A DNA stretch of 64,000 nt. It comes from Lantana camara (taxonomy: Eukaryota > Streptophyta > Magnoliopsida > Lamiales > Verbenaceae). Where the stretch lies: assembly GCA_037501455.1 (NCBI GenBank), contig CM074855.1:52397001-52461000 (forward strand), given 5' to 3'. Below are positions 1-12,905 of the stretch, in pieces. Under the pieces are notes generated by a model, which saw only the letters and a list, made by a program, of their open reading frames with translations, did not search any database and had not been told where the DNA came from. The translations under genes and the position numbers were made by a program. Each line of letters opens with the position of its first letter. The stretch's first letter is position 1.

Positions 1-376
1 GAAGCGTTTCAAGCCACCCATGAACACTCTTCTCGCGGCTTGATCCCCTCTCCTTGGTAAAGCTCGAATATTCAAACTTCTAACTTGAAGCTCTCTAGAG
101 ATAGTCCACCAACTTGACTACAATCTAACTAGTAAGGATGCTAGTTCTCTAGTTAGTGTTTAGGCTTAACCTAGGGTTTCGTTTATCTTGGAGAAAGGAT
201 GGTGTTCAACAAATGAACCAAAAGAATTGGCAATTAGCCCTAAGGGGAGCTCAAGCTCCCATATTTATAAAAGGGGGAGGACCGAAAATCTTAGTCCTTA
301 TGGGCTAGGGTTTTGGTCTCTCTCTCCTATTACTTGATCATCAAGTAATTTTGACTTTGACTTTGAATTCAAATTC

Positions 377-3300
377 TGTAGCGCCCCTTAACACTACAAC
401 CCCGCACCGTTGTACTTCCCTTGTGGACGTGAGACCTAGCACTCGAGAAATACTCCGGCGAACGGACAAGACTATGCAATACCAGAGTATGAAATTTAAA
501 GGCAACGGAAAATAAACTTGAGCAAATAAAAGGGGACAGTACATAACAAAGCACATATTATTAAGTTGGATAAGTGTTTACAGCAAAAGTTCTGACTTTA
601 GAGAAGAGTGCTTATTGTAAGATGTACATGCACTCGTGATTACTCTAATTGACTGGAATGTGACACCTTAAAGCTTCAAGATACCTCTAAGGCGTCGCTG
701 CATAGATTCCTGAAATCATGAATTGAAAGAACAGGAGGGTTAGTCAAAATGACTAAGTGACGGGGGTTGAGGGTTATGATTGTAAGCAAGATTTTTGAAG
801 TGTTTTGACCAAGAAAGTCTTGGTTTGAAATGTATATACTATATAGTAAATAAATATATGACAATAATATCCGGTTCATATCAGTTTGAAATAGGAGTAG
901 GGGGAATATAGGCTATACTTTTTAGAAAACTTATGAACCGTTTTGAAAATGATTTTGATGCCCGCAAGCTAGGCGTCTCCAACCTTAACTCCTTAAAAAC
1001 CAAGAATATTCGTAACGACATTGATCAAGATGTCGTTACTCAATAAAAAGAAATACAACAATACAATACCATCCTTCTTCCTCCGGTGTCACCTCAGGGA
1101 GCTACCCCTAGTGACGATATACATGAGTTTGGGAGGGACGTACCTTTTCCCGTCACTTGGTGTGGAATAACTAATCTCCAGTTAGACCATCACCAAGATC
1201 TAGTTGGCGGCTGGTATAATAGTAGACCTCGGCCCGTGCCTCCCGGACTACTACTTCTACCAAGACCACCGGGCCCATAGGAAAAACAATAACTTTGCTT
1301 GCAAGACGAGAATATTTACCCGTAAGAAAGTACTAAGTACTTTTCGGGTAAATGTATGTTTTCAATAATTAACAAGAATTATTTTCCCATAAAGGGAAGA
1401 ATAACTTGAGAGGAGATTCAAGAAAATAAAGTAAAGTAGTTTATCATGATTTCAGTTGAAAAGATTTAAAACCCTCACCGGTATCGAGATTTAAGTGGAA
1501 CTGTGAGGATTCCACTCTTCGATCCTAGGTTCGCCTGAAAGTAATAACTACTACTGGCTTAGAACTAGGTTCTTAGTTCCTAACTAACTAATTACACACA
1601 ATACTACAATGAAATAATTAGAGAAGATACACGTTATGTAATGCGTTAAAGATTTCCCGGTAAACCCTAAATTTACCCGTTTAAGGGAATTTGATTAACA
1701 AATTAGGGTTTATGGGATCTGTAACTAATTAAATATTTATCAACCATACTATAATTCTAATTATAAGATTTGAAATGAAATTCAAGGTTTAATTTGACAA
1801 TGTAGGTTATCTTTTGAAAAATATTACATACTTTATTGATTTTTGGAAAAATTTAGGAAAAATATTTCTTTAAAAATTCCAAAACTTATTTTATAATTAT
1901 TTTTATCATAATTTCGAAATTAATGGTATTTTGGTTGACCAAAAGTCAAAATTACTATTAAAACATTTACTATTCAATTTCATATGAATTAAACACTTTA
2001 TAACACAAAATCAAATTCATACACACACACACATGGATCACGGCACACACATGCACACACACACATCCAAGAACATTATGAACATGTTCTTGAGCTTATT
2101 TGAATATTCAAAGAGGGTGTGTAACATGTTCTATCACATTCATATTCGTAACATAAGATTAAAGCACAATATAGCAAAATATATGTACTTTCTATGAAAA
2201 ATAATTCTAAATAAATTACTCTTAGCATGAACAAGATCATAAGCATTTATATACATAATCACATTATATCATATCATAATTCATGCATATAATTAAATAA
2301 AATTCCATAATGTGCTCACATTATATTTAAACTATCAACTATGCACATATTTCATAAAATAAATTCCTAAAGCATAATTTAATTAATCCTAGGCATGCTA
2401 CTATTATTTCTATACTAAGAACATTATATAAAACATGAGATAATAGAAGAAAACATACCTTGTAGAGAGAGAGAGGGTTGTGGCGTGAGAATGGGGGGAG
2501 GGAGAGAGTGATTTTTGTGTGTTGAATGTGAGGTATAAATGAGGCTTAAGGGGGGTATTTATAGGTAGTCATGAGGGGTTTCTAAGCAATAAATGAGAGT
2601 TTATGGGAGATGTGGTTGCCTAAGGTTTCAACAAATGCTTGGTAATTAAATTGGAGAGGTGGTTTAATTTCATGATGAAGAAATGCTAGGTTATTAACTA
2701 AGAAATGTGGAGAAATTATGCTCATTTGTTCAATTCTTCTAGAAGAGCATGAGGTCATGGATGATGTCATTTGGAATAAAAATAAATGTAAAAATAATAT
2801 AAAATTTATTCAAGAGTCGAGAGGTAAAATTTTGATGTAGTGAATTAATGGAAGAATGAATGAAAAATGTGCTTCGTTTTAGTTATAAACATGAAATATT
2901 TGGAGATTTTGTTTATAAATTATGAACATTGAAGATGATGAAAATCATGAGAAAATTATATAATCGAAGCTAGGATGAAGTTTAAAGTTTGGAAAAATCA
3001 CTATGTTGTAGAGAAAAATTCCAGGATCGTTATAAATATAATTTCGACTATTGAATAAAAGCTAATTATTTGAAAATAAAATGATGATTTTTAGATAGGA
3101 AAATATTTATAAATATGCTATGGGTGAAATCGAGTTTTTGGTAAATGCATGAAAATTCATGAAATAATTTGAGGGTCGTTTTGGTTATAATTTTGAATAT
3201 CAAAAGGTAGGTGAATAAGGTTTTATTGATGATCGAATCATAAGCTAGGGTTTTTACCGGTTTTTGATACTACGGGAGTTAGGATGGGAATTATGGTTTA

Positions 3301-3699
3301 AGGAGAGTATCACGATCCTCGAAATAATGTGAGGATTATTTTGGTTAAAATATTGGGTAGTGAAAGTGTTTCGGGAGATGTAGGAATATTTTTGAGCTGT
3401 AGGGGTATTTTCGTAATTTCTAACCTAAAACTGTAGGAATGGGTTTTGAAGCATATGAGGGGTTTTTAGGTGCTAGAAAGGAATGATTACTAGAATTCTA
3501 GGATTTTATGAAAAGAGTTTCAAGGCACGAGTTAAAAGAATTAAATCTGTGAACATTTAGTAAAATGTAACACATAAAAACACATAAGTCACATAAAATG
3601 CAATGCATGAAGTGAGTTAATAGGGATCGAGGTTATAAACGCTTCCTGAGTTGCCCTTTACTTACCTTTCTCAACTTGGCCCTGAGTAGGGCTGTTACA
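377..3699 (-). mobile_element. Solo LTR of a long-LTR element, inserted in copia LTR A
   Basis: The unit starts TGTAGCGCCCC and ends GGGCTGTTACA, and is flanked by the perfect 5-bp repeat AATTC (372-376 and 3700-3704). Removing it rejoins the copia LTR. No PBS or PPT lies next to either end, so this is a solo LTR of 3323 bp, the usual product of LTR-LTR recombination. The start resembles the reverse complement of the 3' ends of the C and D LTRs, giving a minus orientation. A degenerate AC microsatellite lies at about 2021-2064. The short open frames inside have no family signature and I do not treat them as genes. Confidence 0.85.
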
Positions 3700-4613
3700 A
3701 ATTCAAATCAACTTTCAAGAGAGCTAAAAATATCTAAACTAATTTTGGATAATTTTATACTTTATTTATTTAAAATAAATAACTTATTTTTATCTAATTA
3801 ATTAATTCATAATTAATTAACTAGATTAATTTTTCTCCAAAATAAGACTTTCTTTTTAATTCAAAATTAAACCAAAGTCTATTAAATAATTAACAAATTA
3901 ATTATTTTATATATATATTTACACGTGTGGTTTCACACGTGTGGAACCCTCTTGGCCCGATTAACTCGTTTAATCATTTTAAAGCCTCAACTCATGTAAC
4001 CAAGTTGTTGTGTGTGCCCTCTAGGTTCTCAAATTAGCAGTGACCCTAATTAATTAATTCACTAATTAATTAATCAGTCCACAGATTAAACGACCATAGT
4101 CTAGCAACAGGTGTTTAACCCCTAGCTGAATTGGAATGTTCAGATTCGCTAGAACGTTTAAGTCATTGATTCATGTGAGATATAATCCTCCTACTTACTA
4201 TCTCTCAACTAAGATCTAGGGTAAGGGAATAATCAGAACCCTAATAATCCGGTCTTAAAGCTAAGTGCATTTCATATCCATTTGATCTCAATCCAAGAAA
4301 CCCTTTTGCTTGATGTCTTCATCTACTGCCTTGGCCAAGGACTCCATATGGCATATGAATGACTTACACAATAAGAGATCACCTTTGCAAATGCAAGTGT
4401 AGGTCCTTTCTTGATTCTCATTCACTTTCATGAATCACTTGTGTAGCCCCAGCATAAGCCTTGAATCAGTTGTCTAAGGCGACACCCTTTAAAGCTTATA
4501 CCTAAGACTACAGATTTAACTCATAAAGTGACAAGGAACCTCAAGTCTAAGGATCAATTAATCACATCAATGACTCGTGAGATATTTCCTAATCTGGAAG
4601 TTTCTATTTCCTG

Positions 4614-4853
4614 AAATAGAAACTTCCTTTCCCATTTAGGAATGTTCTCACACGGGGCACCTCAGTGAACTTACTTATTGAAGTAAGCACCCGCATGCAT
4701 CACGCACGTACCAACTATACACTTTGCACCAGAAAATAGAAACTTCCTTTCCCATTTAGGAATGTTCTCACACGGGGCACCTCGGTGAACTTACTTATTG
4801 AAGTAAGCACCCTCATGTATCACGCACGTATCAACTATACACTTTGCACCTCC
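4614..4853. repeat. Tandem duplication, period 120 bp, in copia LTR A
   Basis: Bases 4614-4733 and 4734-4853 repeat with an exact 120-bp period and a few substitutions, for example CTCAGTG versus CTCGGTG. The related LTR at 31860-33576 has this segment once (near 33120-33240), so the duplication is private to LTR A or its close relatives. Confidence 0.9.
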
Positions 4854-5820
4854 ATGAAACAAGGTGGTCCTTCTTAATGGCGTGATCCTATAAGCAAGCC
4901 TTAGAGGAGTCAGGTTGACACTCCCACTGTCGGTAGGACTCATCGGCTTGGAGTATTTTACTAATCATGACTTCTGTGATATAGGGCTCGTTTCATGAAC
5001 CATTTCGCCTAAATGGTAGAGTCCTAAAGTCATCAAGATTAGGGGAGTTCTCATACATGTACAGATAAAGTAAACGCATACCAAACAAGAGCATATAAAG
5101 AAGTGTTGCCTCAATTCGTTATTTCATTCAAAGATTGTCTGTGATTACAATAAGGAAAAGCACAAAGCGGATATACAATCGGCTTTTTAGGGCACTATTC
5201 CTAACAAAAATATCAGCCAAAACCCCTGTTCTCCAGAAAATCCCGTAACCCTTGTGCACCTTGGAGATTCAAGCTCAATTCTCTTCCATCTTCCATCCAA
5301 TCCACAAGTTTTCTCCAGGGTGGAGATGTCGGGTTCATAGGACACTTTCGAGTCTCCTTTTCTTCTTGGTATTGTTCGGTAAGAGGTGTACAGGTGGGTT
5401 TCTCTTCTAATAGTTAAAATGACCCGATATATCCCTTACGTGAAATGTTTTAAGCCAAACTAGTATATTTATATATCGAGTCATTTTGAGTAAATGATTT
5501 CAAACGTATGACCCCTTTTTATTTATGAACCCTTACCCAATGTTTTGGTGAGATTAGTGAACACAATGATTATGAGGGTCCGGGACTATGTGTATGTGGC
5601 TATCCAGGGAAGCTCGGGCTGACGGTGATCCGCGTGCACTAGTCCCAACAAACAATGACGATGCAACCGACCTCGTTAGGAGTTTTAGCGAGGAAGGGGA
5701 ATCAGGCTTTTGAGGATTCATGAACCTTATTAGCCACTATGTATGAGGTGGCCGGGTCTTGCAAGCCTGTCCACCACCCGGAGGAAAAAGGTGTAAGTGT
5801 TTATGATTATGAATATGCAT

Positions 5821-8806
5821 TGTAACGCCCCGTGTTTTCACACGTGTAGGTAAGTGTTACGTGCGCATTTTTATTTAATTATGTGATTTTATAATTTGAT
5901 TTACTAATTGAATTGTTTCTAATTTGATTTAATTGTTTAAAATTTATATGAATTCTAATTTGAGTTATGAATATATGAATGAATTGGTGAGAATGTGAAT
6001 TTTGTGAATTCGGTGTTAATTGAATGAAATTATATGTTTCGTGTAATACGCGGGCTTGATTGTAACTTATTTGAATGTTTTGGACTCAATTGGAAATTGA
6101 GTTTGGGCTTGATTGCCACTTTTTGAAAGTTTAGGGACCTATTTGTATATAGGCAACCCTGAACGGTTTTCGCGATATCTTGAGCTCCGGACCTCGAAAT
6201 CGAGATCCGTAACCGGCGTTGAACTTGTTTCGTCGTTACCTATCCATTAAACTTGACCTTATACTTTTTCGATATCCTTTGAACCTTCGACAATGAATCT
6301 TTCCACAACCTCGACTTTATAACTTGTTTTGAACCATTTTCTTAACCGAATCGGACTTGGATCGAACCGGCCCCTACCCGAATGATTCTAGATATTAGAG
6401 ATATCTTCTCATTCCTTCCTTATGCTTCCCTTTTCATCGATCAGCAGCAGCTCCTCAAGAGACCAAGAAAAACTCCAAGAAACCCTCCTTTGTTGAACCT
6501 TCAAACTTTGAGCTCAAGATCAATCAATCTTCCATCTTCTTCCAAGGTAATTGGTGATTTATCTTCTCCATCTCCTCCTCTATCTTTTCATCTATGGAAA
6601 GCTTGGCATGAGTGAGGGATTCTTGTGTTTTGAGTATGAGCTTGAATTGAGGGTTTGAACTTGATTATTGGTTTTAATGGTTTAAAGTGAAACTTGATGC
6701 TTGATAAATGATTCTTGTGAACTTTCTATCCTATTTACATGTTTAAATTTAAGGTTTGATGTTGAGTGCATGATATGCCATTAATGGAGCTTGAAGCTTC
6801 CATGGATGAAAGTTTGAATTTGGGTGATCATTTGCCAATCTTATGCATGAATTCTTGCATATATGAATGGAGTGCATGTTATATGTGAATTATGTGACTT
6901 GAATACATGTCTAAGTGGTACAAAAGAGCTTCCTTGTTGCTGCCCTGTTTTGCAAGCTTTTCCCTCGAAGAAACAGAGCTTATGCTCTGTTTCTCTTGTG
7001 AAGATGACGAGCTGACACGGCCGTGCCAGCTTTGAACTGAAAATGGACACGGCCGTGTTGGGCTCTCGACTTTGTTTTTTTCTGAATTTAACCTCGGACA
7101 CGGTCGTGTCCAAACGATTTGAAAACTCAACACGGCCGTGTCAAGCCCTCGACTTTAAATTTTTCTGATTTTAAACCTCGGACACGGCCGTGTCAATTTC
7201 CTTTGAAAACTCAACACGGCCGTGTCTTTTGAAATGACAGCTTTGGGGGAACTCTTTTATTGCTTATTTTGCGTTTATTACTAGTATTTGTGAATTGTAT
7301 GCAACATAAATGTATTAAAGCTATGTTTTATGATTGATATATGATATTGATGACCATATGAATGAAAGTATGAAAGTGTGAACGATACAAACGGGAATGA
7401 ATACGGTTTTACCGTATAATGAACGGAACTTGGTGAATTATGTGTTTAATTGAATTCTATGATATTCATGACCATAATTGAACATATTATTGCATTTTAA
7501 GCATTCCATAGCATGATATTGCATAGCCGAGCGTCTAATGTGGTCATAATTGAGTCTCACACTACCTTTGTCACACAGATCTTGATCCAGTGGGTGACGA
7601 GGTTGGGCAGTGAGAGCTTTGTCGGGTTCTTTTTGTCTACCAGGTGGGTTTTTCTTCTATTAGATAACAATATGACCCCGAACACCTAATGTTCAAGATT
7701 TTGGCCAAAACCCTATATAGGTATTTATACCAAGTTTTTAACGAACAAATGTTTTCGAACGAAATCCTTTATTATGATTGTCCTACCAAATGTTTTGGCA
7801 AGAAATGAATGATCACAATGAATGAGGGCCCGCGACTTAGTGTAGTGGTGAACCGGGGAAGCTTGGGCTGACGGGAATCCATTTATACTAGTTCCAACAA
7901 TTTCGGCAACCTGGATTTCACTAGGAGATTAGTGAATGAAAGGGGTCCCTCGCTTTTGGGGATTCATGTACCCCTCTAGCATTCATGAATGAGGGTTCGG
8001 GCCTTACAAACCCGTTCCCTACTCGGAGGAAAAAGGAGTCTATGAATGAACGAATGAATGTTCTAATGAATGTGCACGAAAGAAAGAATGCATGAACGAA
8101 TGAATGAATGATTAATGAATTACACGAGGTGGTGGTTGGAGATAATGCACGCCCTCTCACCGGGCCACGAATGACCTAATGAATGAAATGAATTGTTATA
8201 ATCCTATTCGTTGTATTTATTTTCCCACTTGGGAAAAAGGATTCAAAACCTCGAATAAGGATTATAATCTGCCTGTACATGGTTAAATTCCGCAATAGTA
8301 CGATATTATGCCTATCTTTTTATACCCACCAGTTTGTCTAAGACTGAACCCGGAGTTATTTCAGTTGTTTTTGCAGGAAGGGGGATCCTTGGCGGGATAC
8401 CAGTCGGGGAGAGTCTTGCATCGTGTCTAGCCTTTCCTTTACACGCATGATTTCGTTTTGATCTTTTTGGGATTTTGTATATATATGGAGCGTACATGGA
8501 TATGGTACCTATATGTATCTTACATGAAATATTGGTACTTATAGCGTATAGCTCAAGATATGAATTACATGTTGGTACCTAGAGCATCTAGCTCAATATA
8601 TAATATATGAATGATAGCTTCCGCTTTTCTATTGCTCTGTTGTTACTTTGATTGTTGTTGGGGTTTAAGTTATAGGCTAGTCCCGCCTGGCTTAGCGAGT
8701 GTGTATTTCTTCGTTCGCTATGATTCGGCATGTGTATGGAAATCCATTTCGTATACGGGTCGGGTCATGGTGCGGGGGATGTGACGTCTCGCACTCGGGC
8801 GTTACA
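5821..8806 (+). mobile_element. Solo LTR nested in B, TSD TGCAT
   Basis: The unit starts TGTAACGCCCCG and ends GGGCGTTACA, with perfect TSDs TGCAT at 5816-5820 and 8807-8811. Removing it restores the sequence seen uninterrupted near 14411. Length is 2986 bp, with no PBS or PPT alongside. The 3'-terminal block (about 8710-8806, containing TGCGGGGGATGTGACG) is shared with the other TGTAAC-type LTRs here, giving a plus orientation. A GC-rich palindrome array lies at 6970-7226. The 60-90 residue frames overlapping it look like chance frames. Confidence 0.9.
6970..7226. repeat. Hairpin plus array of six ACACGGCCGTGT palindromes
   Basis: A perfect 10-bp stem (GAAACAGAGC / GCTCTGTTTC) with the 4-base loop TTAT lies at 6970-6993. 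It is followed by six copies or near-copies of the 12-bp palindrome ACACGGCCGTGT at about 7015, 7047, 7098, 7130, 7182 and 7214. Spacing is roughly 30-50 bases, and the intervening sequence is partly repeated (CTCGACTTT, AACCTCGG). It lies in the first half of an LTR, where U3 or R would be expected. Function is unknown. Confidence 0.9.
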
Positions 8807-9625
8807 TGCATGATATGATTATGATTATGATTATGAACGATTATGAATGAATGAATGTTGCATGATCGATAATGAATGAATAAATGGACTATGTACACAC
8901 GAGGAGAAGGTTGGAGATTATGCATGCCCCCTCGTCGGGCCATAAAACCAAATGAATGAAATGAATAAATTTGATAGTTGTAATCCCGAGCGTTGTTTTA
9001 CTTTATCTTACCCACTTGGGGAATATCTTAAAAACCTCGCACGGGATTATAGCATGCATGTGTGGGTGTTTAAATTCTGCGATATTATATATGTTATACA
9101 CTGTTTTATACCCACCAGTCTCTTATAGACTGAACCTGGCTTTGTTTTCAGTTCTTTGCAGGTTTTGGAGTGTTTGGCGGGATTTTGTGTCTGTCGAGTC
9201 CTGTGGTTGAGTCTGAGTCACACTACACGTATATTGTAAATTGATTAAGTTATACATTGAATGTACGAACTATTATGATTGTATTTTATGATATTCGGGA
9301 CAGGTTTGTAGGGATAGTTTGAACCCATACTTTATGATTTATGATTTATGTTCGAAATTTCGGGATTAGGTATTTATGCTAGTTGAACCCGTCAATTACT
9401 ATCTGGATTTGTGACTGATTACTTAATATGCTTCTGTACGTGCATTTTATCCTATTAAATTGCTTATTTGGTTGCGAAGGTCTAGTTCCCACCTAGCCTT
9501 ATGAGTGAGTGAGTCCCCGTTCGCTGTGAGCTGGGTTCATGCATGGACTTTCCATTTCATGTGTGGATTAAGCTCATAGTGAGGGGGATGTGGCGCCTTT
9601 CCGATTGGGGTGCTACATCCTTAAG

Positions 9626-9638
9626 TGGTATCTAAGCC
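9626..9638 (+). promoter_or_regulatory. Primer-binding site of B (degenerate Met-tRNA)
   Basis: TGGTATCTAAGCC begins 8 bases after the LTR end at 9617. It matches the common plant initiator-Met tRNA PBS TGGTATCAGAGCC except at two bases. A functional site usually pairs without mismatch, so this copy may be impaired or mutated since insertion. Confidence 0.75.
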
Positions 9639-12600
9639 TGGTTGCCAAACCGGTGTTCTCGAGTCGTGATTGAGTCCGTATAGGTCGTATAGCTTAGGAA
9701 CTACGTGATAATGTGTGCATTCCATCGATTTTGAGCATGAAATTATATTTCCTTTTGAATCTTGTCGAATTACCTGTTGCATTTTGATATTGGATCTGTA
9801 CCTTTTATATTGAATATATGCCATGGGCATGCACTAATCGCATGCATATATTCTTGAAGCGAGTTTTGATTTACAGGTTATGAAGATAATATCAAACCAC
9901 GACCAACTTCTACGATAAAGATGATCTATTGCAAGTTCTTCCTGAGGCATGAAAGATATGAAGGATGCACCAAGGAAGAATATAGAGAATTCGAGATGTG
10001 ACGCCTTCCTAGATGGAGCTAGAGTTCAAGGGTTAGGAGCCGGAATGTGAGGTTCGACTTTGGAAATGCAATGGGAGAGGAATACTTGGGGAAATAAGGG
10101 ATTGATCAAGGGATGGTGGTGACTTAGAAGGTCGACATATATGGTACTACTACATAAGTTGCCTTAATGAGATTCAAGGGGATTATTCAACCCAAAGAAT
10201 GGAGTGAAGGCTTCTTGAAGGTAATTTAGTTCAAGGTTCGGACAATTGAAGAGGTGTCGAGGATTGAGAGGAGTCAAGGTAAAATAAATTCGGTGGGAAT
10301 TGAGCACCAAGGGTCGTCAAAGAAGGGTTTCTAAATAAACCTGGAAATTAGAAATCGAGCTTGTAGGAGTCAAGATCAGGAAGAGTTTAAATTCGGGTGC
10401 TCTGGATTTCGACTAAGATAGAAATGAGTCGGGAAGGGATTAGAAGGAGCCATGTAACATGGTGAATACATGTTCATGAAAGGGGGCAATATTGAGGACG
10501 GGATCTGAGTTCGTTTTTCCAAATCCAAGCTGAATTATTGTGTTGTGAAGTTGAATTGGAAAATATGGAGTAACAATGGGAACGATAAAGAAAGGCAAAG
10601 ACTCTTTGGAAGGAAATCATGCACTCAAGTATAAGCAATCGGAAAATGAGTTTAATTCACCAATCTAAACTCATAAAGGGTAAGCACGGGAATGTTGATC
10701 ATGGTGACGACTAGAAGTAGGGGGCGACTTTCGAGGAGAAGTTTGGATGCTAACCCTGTGGACGTAGAAGAATTAGGGATCAAGAATTGCAATCCTAGAC
10801 GGTGCAAGATACAAGTTGATACACTAGGATTCTTGGAAATCTTGAAGACCGTGGGAAAGGCAAGGAATAATCAGCAAGTCAAAGTAAGCTGTGATTAGAG
10901 AAACGAGGACAAGCTACCGAGCTAATAGCTTTCCATCTTAGCGACAGGTTCCAGACATCCATAGCACGTGCATCATACTTTGCATCAAATTATTTAGTTT
11001 TCCTTATTATACTTGTGCATACACCCCTGTATGATTTCATTGCCTAGAGTACTGCATATCAAATTGTTGCAAGTGTGCCACGTGCATCGTCATTTTAACT
11101 CGACATGCATTTTAGTGTTTATTTGATAGGAAGTCCCTTCACCTCATCTATCAAGTATCATTTCAACTGAGCCACATCTAAATTTAGATGAAAAGAAACA
11201 ATAGGGTTGCAAATTATAAGGGAGATGATGTCGGAGAATTAAAGAATTTCAAGTAATGGATAGACTGATGGAAATGGGATTTTGGAAAGAAAAGCGAGAC
11301 TAAAGTTGACTGCGGGGTGTTCGGATCGGACAAGAATAGGAAAGGGGTTTTGGGCATCAAGAAAATTAGAAGGGAAGTTGAAAGGCCAAACCTTCGGGTT
11401 GCCATTTTGATTAAAACCTTCCCTAATGAAAATTGCTCCTCAAGAATTTCGACGAAAGAAGGACCGATAGAGTTTAACCCGTAACAACAGAAATTTAAGA
11501 GGGAAAGCACGACTAAGATGCAAACTTTAAACTTAAGGTCATGGTTGAAGAAATATTTAGTAGGAACAACGGAAATGCAATTAGGGAAGGCCTAGGAGTC
11601 CTTATGGTGGTAATCGGAAACGAGTGAAACGGCTTTAATGGTTAATCTATCAAAGTGAAAGTTAAGTCACTAAATTTGGGTGAAGATTCTCACTAGGTAT
11701 AAAGGAGATGGTTCGTTGAACATTTCTGTGTATCGAACTCCGATTTGGAGGTGATGGAATTATAAGGGAGCTTCCGTGAACTCCTAAGTCAAAATTGACC
11801 AGAGAAAGTCGAATCAAGTTAGCATATAGTGGGATGATGTCAATCAAGATTAATTCAGTGAAGTACAAAGGGGGTCCAACAAAGACAATATTGTTAAGTC
11901 ATCGGTTATTTCAAGGTTAATTTGGAAGGAAACTTAAGTAGAGACCAAACCGAAAGGGATGATCATTGGAGGATTTACATCAAACTTCAAGAATCATCAA
12001 GAACATTCTATCTTCGATTCAAGAAATGTGGGGCCAAATACCAAATATAACCTTAAGGAGTCGAAGAGAATGAATGGATAACATGAACGGAAGATGGGAA
12101 AGGATTCGTGTTGAGAGAGACCATAATGATAAATATCTCAAGGTCGGGATTGAATTATCAAGGTTGTCAAGAGTAGTTATCCTCGAGGATATGTTAGACT
12201 CAGATATGGGTAAGATAGTAGCTATGAACCTAACTTCGGGACGGATGGTCTAAGGGTATACGGGGAGGTCAAAGCTCGGTTATTTAAAAGAGTTGGTCAG
12301 GCTGAACGAAGATTATGGGAAATGATGAAAGATTGAAGAGGATTAGAAGCAGTAAAAGTCAGAAGGGAATCAAGAATAATATTCGAAGAGGACCTATCAT
12401 GGCTTCACCGGGGCATACTGAAGAAATTAAAGACAAGTCAGGCTTTGCGCTCACTTTCAGGGCAGATCATGTATTGTACAACAAAACTCCCAACTTCAAA
12501 TTTCTTTACCTCGGAGAACGGTACATGAAGCATCCATGACACATGCCTACATGCAAATCTAATTTAAATAATTTTGATACCATGTGCTTTAATCGCTTAT

Positions 12601-12891
12601 CGTGTTAAATTGCTTTATGTGAATTATGTGACTTTAATTGGTGTAAGTGATGGGTGACACTTCCTTTTTTGTAATTGTTCTTTAATGTAACTATTTTATA
12701 TTGTGGGGCTCGGGAGTATTGGAGACTCCCTTGCATTGTTGTTTGAGAGACGGGGTTCTCTCATTGTTGTCGGAGAGATGGGGTACTCTCATTGTTGCTC
12801 GAGAGACGGGGCCCTCTCCTTGTGCTTGTGAGAGACGGGGAATCTCTCGCTGTTTGTTAGGGCGAGTAGTGAATCCGAGGACAAATTCTGT

Positions 12892-12905
12892 TAAGGGGTA
12901 GAGCT
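12892..12905 (+). promoter_or_regulatory. Polypurine tract of B
   Basis: TAAGGGGTAGAGCT directly precedes the 3' LTR start at 12906. It corresponds in position to the clearer tract GAAGGAGGGGAG before the LTR of C and GAAGGGGGAGAG before that of D. This is the expected plus-strand DNA primer site, although it contains pyrimidines. Confidence 0.6.

Larger units (their letters stand above)
1..5206 (-). mobile_element. Copia LTR A, left end outside window
   Basis: Bases 1-376 and 3705-5206 form one LTR split by a solo LTR. It resembles the LTRs at 31860-33576 and 38127-40242: shared blocks include the CTAGTTCTCTAG-like start and the stretch describing 'tctaaggcgacacccttt'. It ends in CTATTCCTAACA at 5206. 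Element L (38127-50841), which has the same layout and a readable PBS, shows that this family is minus-oriented here. The next bases, AAAAT (5207-5211), continue the LTR of element B exactly as in B's uninterrupted copy near 13785, so A inserted into B. Whether A is a solo LTR or the end of a whole element cannot be seen. Confidence 0.85.
5207..9617 (+). mobile_element. 5' LTR of B, right-hand part, split by a solo LTR
   Basis: Bases 5207-5820 and 8812-9617 align to the second part of the 3' LTR of B. The block at 5216-5240 (CCAAAACCCCTGTTCTCCAG) recurs at about 13793, and the terminal block ending GGGTGCTACA recurs at 15188. The first part of this LTR lies left of the copia insertion, outside the window. 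The solo LTR 5821-8806 interrupts it. Confidence 0.85.
9618..12905 (+). mobile_element. Internal region of B, no gag or pol
   Basis: This 3288-bp stretch lies between the B LTRs. It begins with a PBS-like site and ends with a purine tract. The longest plus-strand frame (10692-10898, 68 residues) and the minus-strand frame at 11214-11510 show no zinc knuckle, protease, reverse transcriptase, RNase H or integrase motif. The strand is purine-rich throughout (many GGA, GAA and AAG runs), as is common in transcribed retroelement internal regions. Near 12700-12860 the motif GAGAGACGGG(G) recurs about four times. I see no gene here. Confidence 0.7.

Noticed and set aside
6382..6615. Possible host exon (77-residue frame, Ser/Leu-rich)
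   Set aside because: It lies wholly inside the solo LTR 5821-8806, and no splice context or homologous protein is recognisable.
6970..7226. Possible CRISPR array because of regularly spaced palindromes
   Set aside because: The repeats are 12 bp, the spacers are themselves repetitive and the DNA is plant retrotransposon LTR.
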